Under the pieces are notes generated by a model. The model saw only the letters and a list, made by a program, of their open reading frames with translations. It did no database searches and had not been told where the DNA came from. The translations under genes and the position numbers were made by a program. A stretch of 35,351 nucleotides of DNA from contig MENI01000007.1 of NCBI GenBank assembly GCA_001768195.1, positions 1 through 35,351 of the forward strand, given 5' to 3'. Shown piece after piece: positions 31,921 to 35,351 of the stretch (its first letter is position 1; the number at the start of each line of letters is the position of its first letter). The stretch comes from Bacteroidetes bacterium GWA2_40_15. GTDB lineage: Bacteria > Bacteroidota > Bacteroidia > Bacteroidales > VadinHA17.

Positions 31921-34563
31921 ATGATAAAAAACATAAAATCCCGGGAGCTGAGACAGCTATTTTTTGAATTCTTCAGGTCGAAAGGTCATACAATAGTGCC
32001 ATCTGCCCCAATGGTTATAAAAAACGATCCGACACTGATGTTTACCAACGCAGGGATGAACCAGTTCAAAGATATCTTTCTCGGCCACCAGCAACCCGGT
32101 AATAAAAGAGTTGCAAATTCTCAGAAATGCCTCAGGGTGTCAGGAAAACACAATGATCTCGAAGAGGTGGGGCATGACACTTATCACCATACAATGTTCG
32201 AAATGCTTGGGAACTGGTCATTTGGCGACTATTTTAAAAAAGAGTCGATTGAATGGGCATGGGAGTTGCTTGTACATAACCTGGGGATACCTGAAGACAG
32301 GTTGTATGCAACAATATTTGAAGGAAGCATGGAGGATAATATTGAACGTGATAATGAGGCATCCGGTTACTGGAAAAGTTGTTTTTCCGACCCGGAAGGC
32401 AGGATTATTGAAGGCTCAAAAAAGGATAATTTCTGGGAAATGGGTGAAAGCGGGCCATGCGGACCATGCTCAGAGATACATGTTGATATACGTGATGATG
32501 CTGAAAGAAAGAAGATTGCAGGCAGAGATCTGGTCAATAAGGGACACCCTCATGTAATTGAGGTTTGGAACCTGGTTTTTATCCAGTATAACAGAAAAGC
32601 AGACGGAACCCTCGAACAGCTGCCGTCGAAACATGTCGACACCGGAATGGGATTCGAAAGGCTTTGCATGATCGTTCAGGGCAGGAAGTCAAATTATGAA
32701 ACTGATATCTTTCAGTCGGTTATCAGCGAAATATCTTTAATAGCAGGAAAACCATACGGCAAGAATGAAAAATGGGATGTTGCCCTCAGAGTAATTGCCG
32801 ACCACCTGAGAGCTGTTGCCTTCTCAATAGCTGACGGGCAGATACCTTCGAACAATAAAGCCGGATATGTTATAAGAAGGATTCTTCGAAGAGCTGTCAG
32901 ATATGGGTACAATAACCTGGGAATGGAAGAACCTTTCATTTATAAGCTTATACCTGTGTTTTCTGAAACAATGGGCAATCAATACCCCGAACTCGAATCG
33001 GGAAAGGAAAATATTGCAAAAATCATTTTCGAAGAGGAGGCAGCTTTTCTTAAAACGCTGGGCAAAGGGTTGAAAATGATCGACAAAATGGTAGCTGACC
33101 TCAGGAAGGATAAAAAGAATACCCTTCCCGGAAAAGCTGCATTTGAGCTTTACGACACATTTGGTTTCCCTGTTGACCTGACGCAGCTTATTCTCAAAGA
33201 AAATAAAATGGACATTGACACTCACGGATTTGAAGAAGAGATGAAGGCCCAGAAGGAACGTTCACGCGAGGATGCGGTAGTTGAGACTACCGACTGGACA
33301 ATAGTAAATGGCATAGAAGGAACTCTCTTTACAGGGTATCAGAAGACTGAAGATGACGTTGTCATAACAAAATACAGGAAAGTAAAGGGCAAGGGAAAGG
33401 ATACCATACATCTGGTGCTTAACAAAACCCCATTTTACGGGGAGGCAGGAGGACAGACCGGCGATACGGGAGTTCTCTTTTCAGCAGAAGAAAAAATATT
33501 AATTTCTGACACTATCAAAGAAAACAATCTTATTATACACATAGCTTCGAAAATTCCTTCAGTTCCGACTGCTCAGTTCAAGGCAATCGTTGATCTTGAA
33601 AAGAGGCTGATGACTGCAAATAATCATACGGCCACCCATCTTCTTCATCAGGCTCTCAGGGCTGTCCTCGGCAATCATGTTGAGCAGAAAGGATCGCTGG
33701 TAACCCCGGAACGTCTTCGTTTCGATTTCAGTCATTTCAGCAAACCGGGGAAAGAAGAACTCGCCAGGGTTGAGAATATGGTTAACAGGCTGATAAGGGA
33801 GAATCACTCAGGCAAAGTTACCGATGGTATCCCTATGGAAAAAGCAAAAGCTATGGGTGCCATGGCGCTTTTCGGCGAAAAATACGGAGACAGGGTAAGG
33901 GTTGTTGAATTCGGGAGTTCAGTAGAACTTTGCGGTGGAACACATGTGGAATCAACCGGAAGCATAGGCCTCCTTAAAATTGTTTCAGAAAGTGCAATAG
34001 CTGCAGGTATAAGAAGAATTGAGGCCGTAACGGCTGAGAAAGCAATGGAGTTTATAAATGAAAAAATCAGTACTCTTGATGATATCTCTGCCATGCTGAA
34101 GAGTACCGGAAACGTTAAGGAAAGTGTTGAGAAACTGTTGTCCGATAACTCTTCACTAAAAAAGACTATCGAAAGATTCGAAGCTCAGTCAGCTGAAATG
34201 ATAATCAGGGATCTATCGAAAAAGGCTGTTTCTGTTAACAATCTTAATTTCATTTCCGGACAGCTTGATAATGAATCTCCCGAAATGCTGAGAAATATAG
34301 CCTTCCATCTGCGTAAATCTTCAGAAAATACGGTATTGGCGCTTGGATCAGCATCAGGTGGTAAAGCAAATATTGTTGTTATGGTCAGCGATAATCTTAT
34401 CAAAGAGCGAAATATAAGCGCAACAGCATTAATCAAAGAGGTATCGGGTGAGATCAATGGTGGTGGTGGTGGGCAGCCATTTCTAGCTACAGCCGGAGGT
34501 AAGAATCCGGCAGGGATTGCGAGGGCACTCGAAAAAGTGTTCTTGCTGATCCAGAAATCATAA
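31921..34563 (+). CDS. alaS: Alanine--tRNA ligase
   Basis: 880 residues, normal for bacterial AlaRS. It has the class II catalytic domain (motif RQLFFEFFRSKGH at the start, MFTNAGMNQFKD, GPCGPCSEIH), a helical tRNA-recognition region, the editing domain with HTATHLLH and CGGTHVESTGSIG (zinc/editing site), and a C-Ala domain with the glycine-rich INGGGGGQPFLATAGG. It charges tRNA-Ala and clears mischarged Ser/Gly. It starts with ATG at 31921; I see no convincing -7 box, only the small hairpin described separately. No frame damage is visible. Confidence 0.97.
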   Translation: MIKNIKSRELRQLFFEFFRSKGHTIVPSAPMVIKNDPTLMFTNAGMNQFKDIFLGHQQPGNKRVANSQKCLRVSGKHNDLEEVGHDTYHHTMFEMLGNWSFGDYFKKESIEWAWELLVHNLGIPEDRLYATIFEGSMEDNIERDNEASGYWKSCFSDPEGRIIEGSKKDNFWEMGESGPCGPCSEIHVDIRDDAERKKIAGRDLVNKGHPHVIEVWNLVFIQYNRKADGTLEQLPSKHVDTGMGFERLCMIVQGRKSNYETDIFQSVISEISLIAGKPYGKNEKWDVALRVIADHLRAVAFSIADGQIPSNNKAGYVIRRILRRAVRYGYNNLGMEEPFIYKLIPVFSETMGNQYPELESGKENIAKIIFEEEAAFLKTLGKGLKMIDKMVADLRKDKKNTLPGKAAFELYDTFGFPVDLTQLILKENKMDIDTHGFEEEMKAQKERSREDAVVETTDWTIVNGIEGTLFTGYQKTEDDVVITKYRKVKGKGKDTIHLVLNKTPFYGEAGGQTGDTGVLFSAEEKILISDTIKENNLIIHIASKIPSVPTAQFKAIVDLEKRLMTANNHTATHLLHQALRAVLGNHVEQKGSLVTPERLRFDFSHFSKPGKEELARVENMVNRLIRENHSGKVTDGIPMEKAKAMGAMALFGEKYGDRVRVVEFGSSVELCGGTHVESTGSIGLLKIVSESAIAAGIRRIEAVTAEKAMEFINEKISTLDDISAMLKSTGNVKESVEKLLSDNSSLKKTIERFEAQSAEMIIRDLSKKAVSVNNLNFISGQLDNESPEMLRNIAFHLRKSSENTVLALGSASGGKANIVVMVSDNLIKERNISATALIKEVSGEINGGGGGQPFLATAGGKNPAGIARALEKVFLLIQKS

Positions 34564-34612
34564 TGGTGATTGCGGCCTGAATATCAGTATAATTTTGTAT
34601 CATTCGAAATAT

Positions 34613-34658
34613 CACTTAAAATCATATCTGATTAAGTGTCTGATTATATTACACTTAA
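34613..34658. repeat. Three CACTTAA motifs in alternating orientation, about 20-bp spacing
   Basis: CACTTAA at 34613-34619, its inverse TTAAGTG at 34632-34638 and CACTTAA again at 34652-34658. The centres are 19-20 bases apart, about two helix turns, in the spacer before the broken acyl-CoA synthetase. It could be a relic operator; chance is possible in AT-rich DNA. Confidence 0.4.
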
Positions 34659-34745
34659 ATGATCCTAAATGATTAGTATATATGCTGATTGATAATTGTT
34701 CGAAAATTATTATTAGAATTGTTGCCTGAACGAACTACATTTATC

Positions 34746-35227
34746 ATGGAAGTAAAAAGAACCTTTGATATAATTCAGCTGAAATGATCGATAAAGAGGG
34801 ATGGCTTCATACCGGTGATATTGGTGTTATTGAAGAGGGTAAATTCCTCAGGATCACCGACAGGAAAAGGAGATGTTCAAACTTTCAGCCGGAAAGTACA
34901 TTGCCCCTCAAGAAGCTACAGTTCAGGGATAACAGTGAGATGATCGAAATCCCTGAAGTAATTTACAGGTACAGCAAGGAAGTAAAGGAGGTTAACAAAT
35001 CACTCGGCGAATTTGAACAGATAAAAAGGTTCCGTCTTGTTACTGAAGAATGGACCCCTGCAACCGGAGAACTATCCCCTACCCTGAAGCTCAAAAGGAA
35101 CTATCTGGCAATTGAATATAAAGACATCATCAATGAGATCTATTTCGGAGGAGATAAGAATTTCAATATTCTCTTAATGATCAGGAATGGCATTGACAGT
35201 GTACTAAAGAACCTTCCCCGGTTTTAG
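34746..35227 (+). pseudogene. Decayed long-chain acyl-CoA synthetase (AMP-binding enzyme) remnant
   Basis: Pieces of one long-chain acyl-CoA synthetase remain in order. First, ATG at 34746 encodes [13 protein letters not shown] then TGA; this matches, as I recall, the usual N-terminus (MEVxRTFDLL) of Bacteroidota members. From 34781 in another frame come [15 protein letters not shown] and KFLRITDRK, the adenylation motif near residue ~430 of a ~600-residue enzyme, so about 400 codons, including the ATP/AMP-binding core, are missing. At the A-run 34865-34868 one base is lost: the next frame reads [14 protein letters not shown] up to TAA at 34930. The original frame then resumes with [28 protein letters not shown] and [14 protein letters not shown], with about 50 codons lost between. 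A longest open frame of 147 codons (34784-35227) exists, but the enzyme cannot work. Confidence 0.85.
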
Positions 35228-35351
35228 CTAAATCAGCTTTTGTACTTTTAAATATGAAATGATACTGTCATAATTCATATGCATCAGGGTCAACGCATTT
35301 AAATTTTAATGAGTATCCGGCATAATGCACATAAACTCTTTGATTTTTTTA

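Noticed and set aside
32111-32557. 148-codon open frame in another phase within alaS
   Set aside because: Overlaps the AlaRS catalytic core; the translation has no family features.
32824-33225. 133-codon open frame antisense to alaS
   Set aside because: Shadow of the alaS reading frame with no domain or start signal.
34784-35227. Intact 147-residue protein
   Set aside because: It joins separated parts of an acyl-CoA synthetase and includes an out-of-frame stretch (about 34868-34930), so it is better read as a pseudogene.
35228-35351. Possible start of another gene or promoter at the right edge
   Set aside because: Short AT-rich sequence with no open frame, no exact TAnnTTTG box and no clear hairpin; nothing can be supported.

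Overview
The window reads as core chromosome of a Bacteroidota bacterium, probably a Bacteroidales/Marinilabiliales-like lineage. Reasons: a type IX secretion/gliding locus (GldJ, a PorP/SprF protein, PorU, PorV), a huge HYR/SprB-repeat surface protein with a gliding-type C-terminal domain, IspF of the MEP isoprenoid pathway next to PorV, few convincing Shine-Dalgarno sites, and repeated TAnnTTTG boxes (the Bacteroidota -7 promoter element) just upstream of start codons. I see no phage, insertion sequence, CRISPR array, tRNA or rRNA. No gene-free stretch exceeds 300 bases; the longest are 9575-9758, 19633-19840 and 34564-34745.

Layout. 1-2181: 3' part of a large secreted adhesin, cut by the window edge. 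2197-9574: mostly independent housekeeping genes: a TerC-family membrane protein (-), a secreted M28 peptidase (+), a secreted 5'-nucleotidase-type phosphatase (-), folC (-) and a PIN-PhoH ATPase (+). 9575-10510: a DUF1080 gene bracketed by short-period intergenic repeats. 10533-15723: a tight five-gene + strand operon: mtaB, inositol-monophosphatase family, LpxL/HtrB-like acyltransferase, family-2 glycosyltransferase and membrane metallophosphoesterase. 15731-18581: murF and gldJ (-), separated by a strong intrinsic terminator. 18664-19632: a PorP/SprF-like protein (-), divergent from porU. 19841-25359: porU, porV, ispF and a small CoA-binding protein (+). 25388-31856: - strand series: two tandem M23 peptidases, a MerR regulator, a Nif3-family protein, a coiled-coil zinc-ribbon protein with its own terminator, then a lone urocanate hydratase (hutU). 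31921-34563: alaS (+). 34746-35227: remains of a long-chain acyl-CoA synthetase gene with two internal deletions and a frameshift.

How the parts fit. GldJ (motility/secretion lipoprotein), PorU (C25-type sortase) and PorV (outer-membrane shuttle) belong to the type IX pathway that exports and anchors proteins carrying C-terminal signals, such as the adhesin at the left edge. The mtaB operon joins one tRNA-modification gene to envelope-lipid and glycan enzymes. murF and the M23 peptidases add peptidoglycan synthesis and remodelling.

I did not find a clearly new multi-gene system. The less ordinary observations are the decayed acyl-CoA synthetase, several unrelated families of 7-10 bp period intergenic repeats, a PorP/SprF gene inside the gldJ/porU locus, and a 9-G tract inside a coding region.
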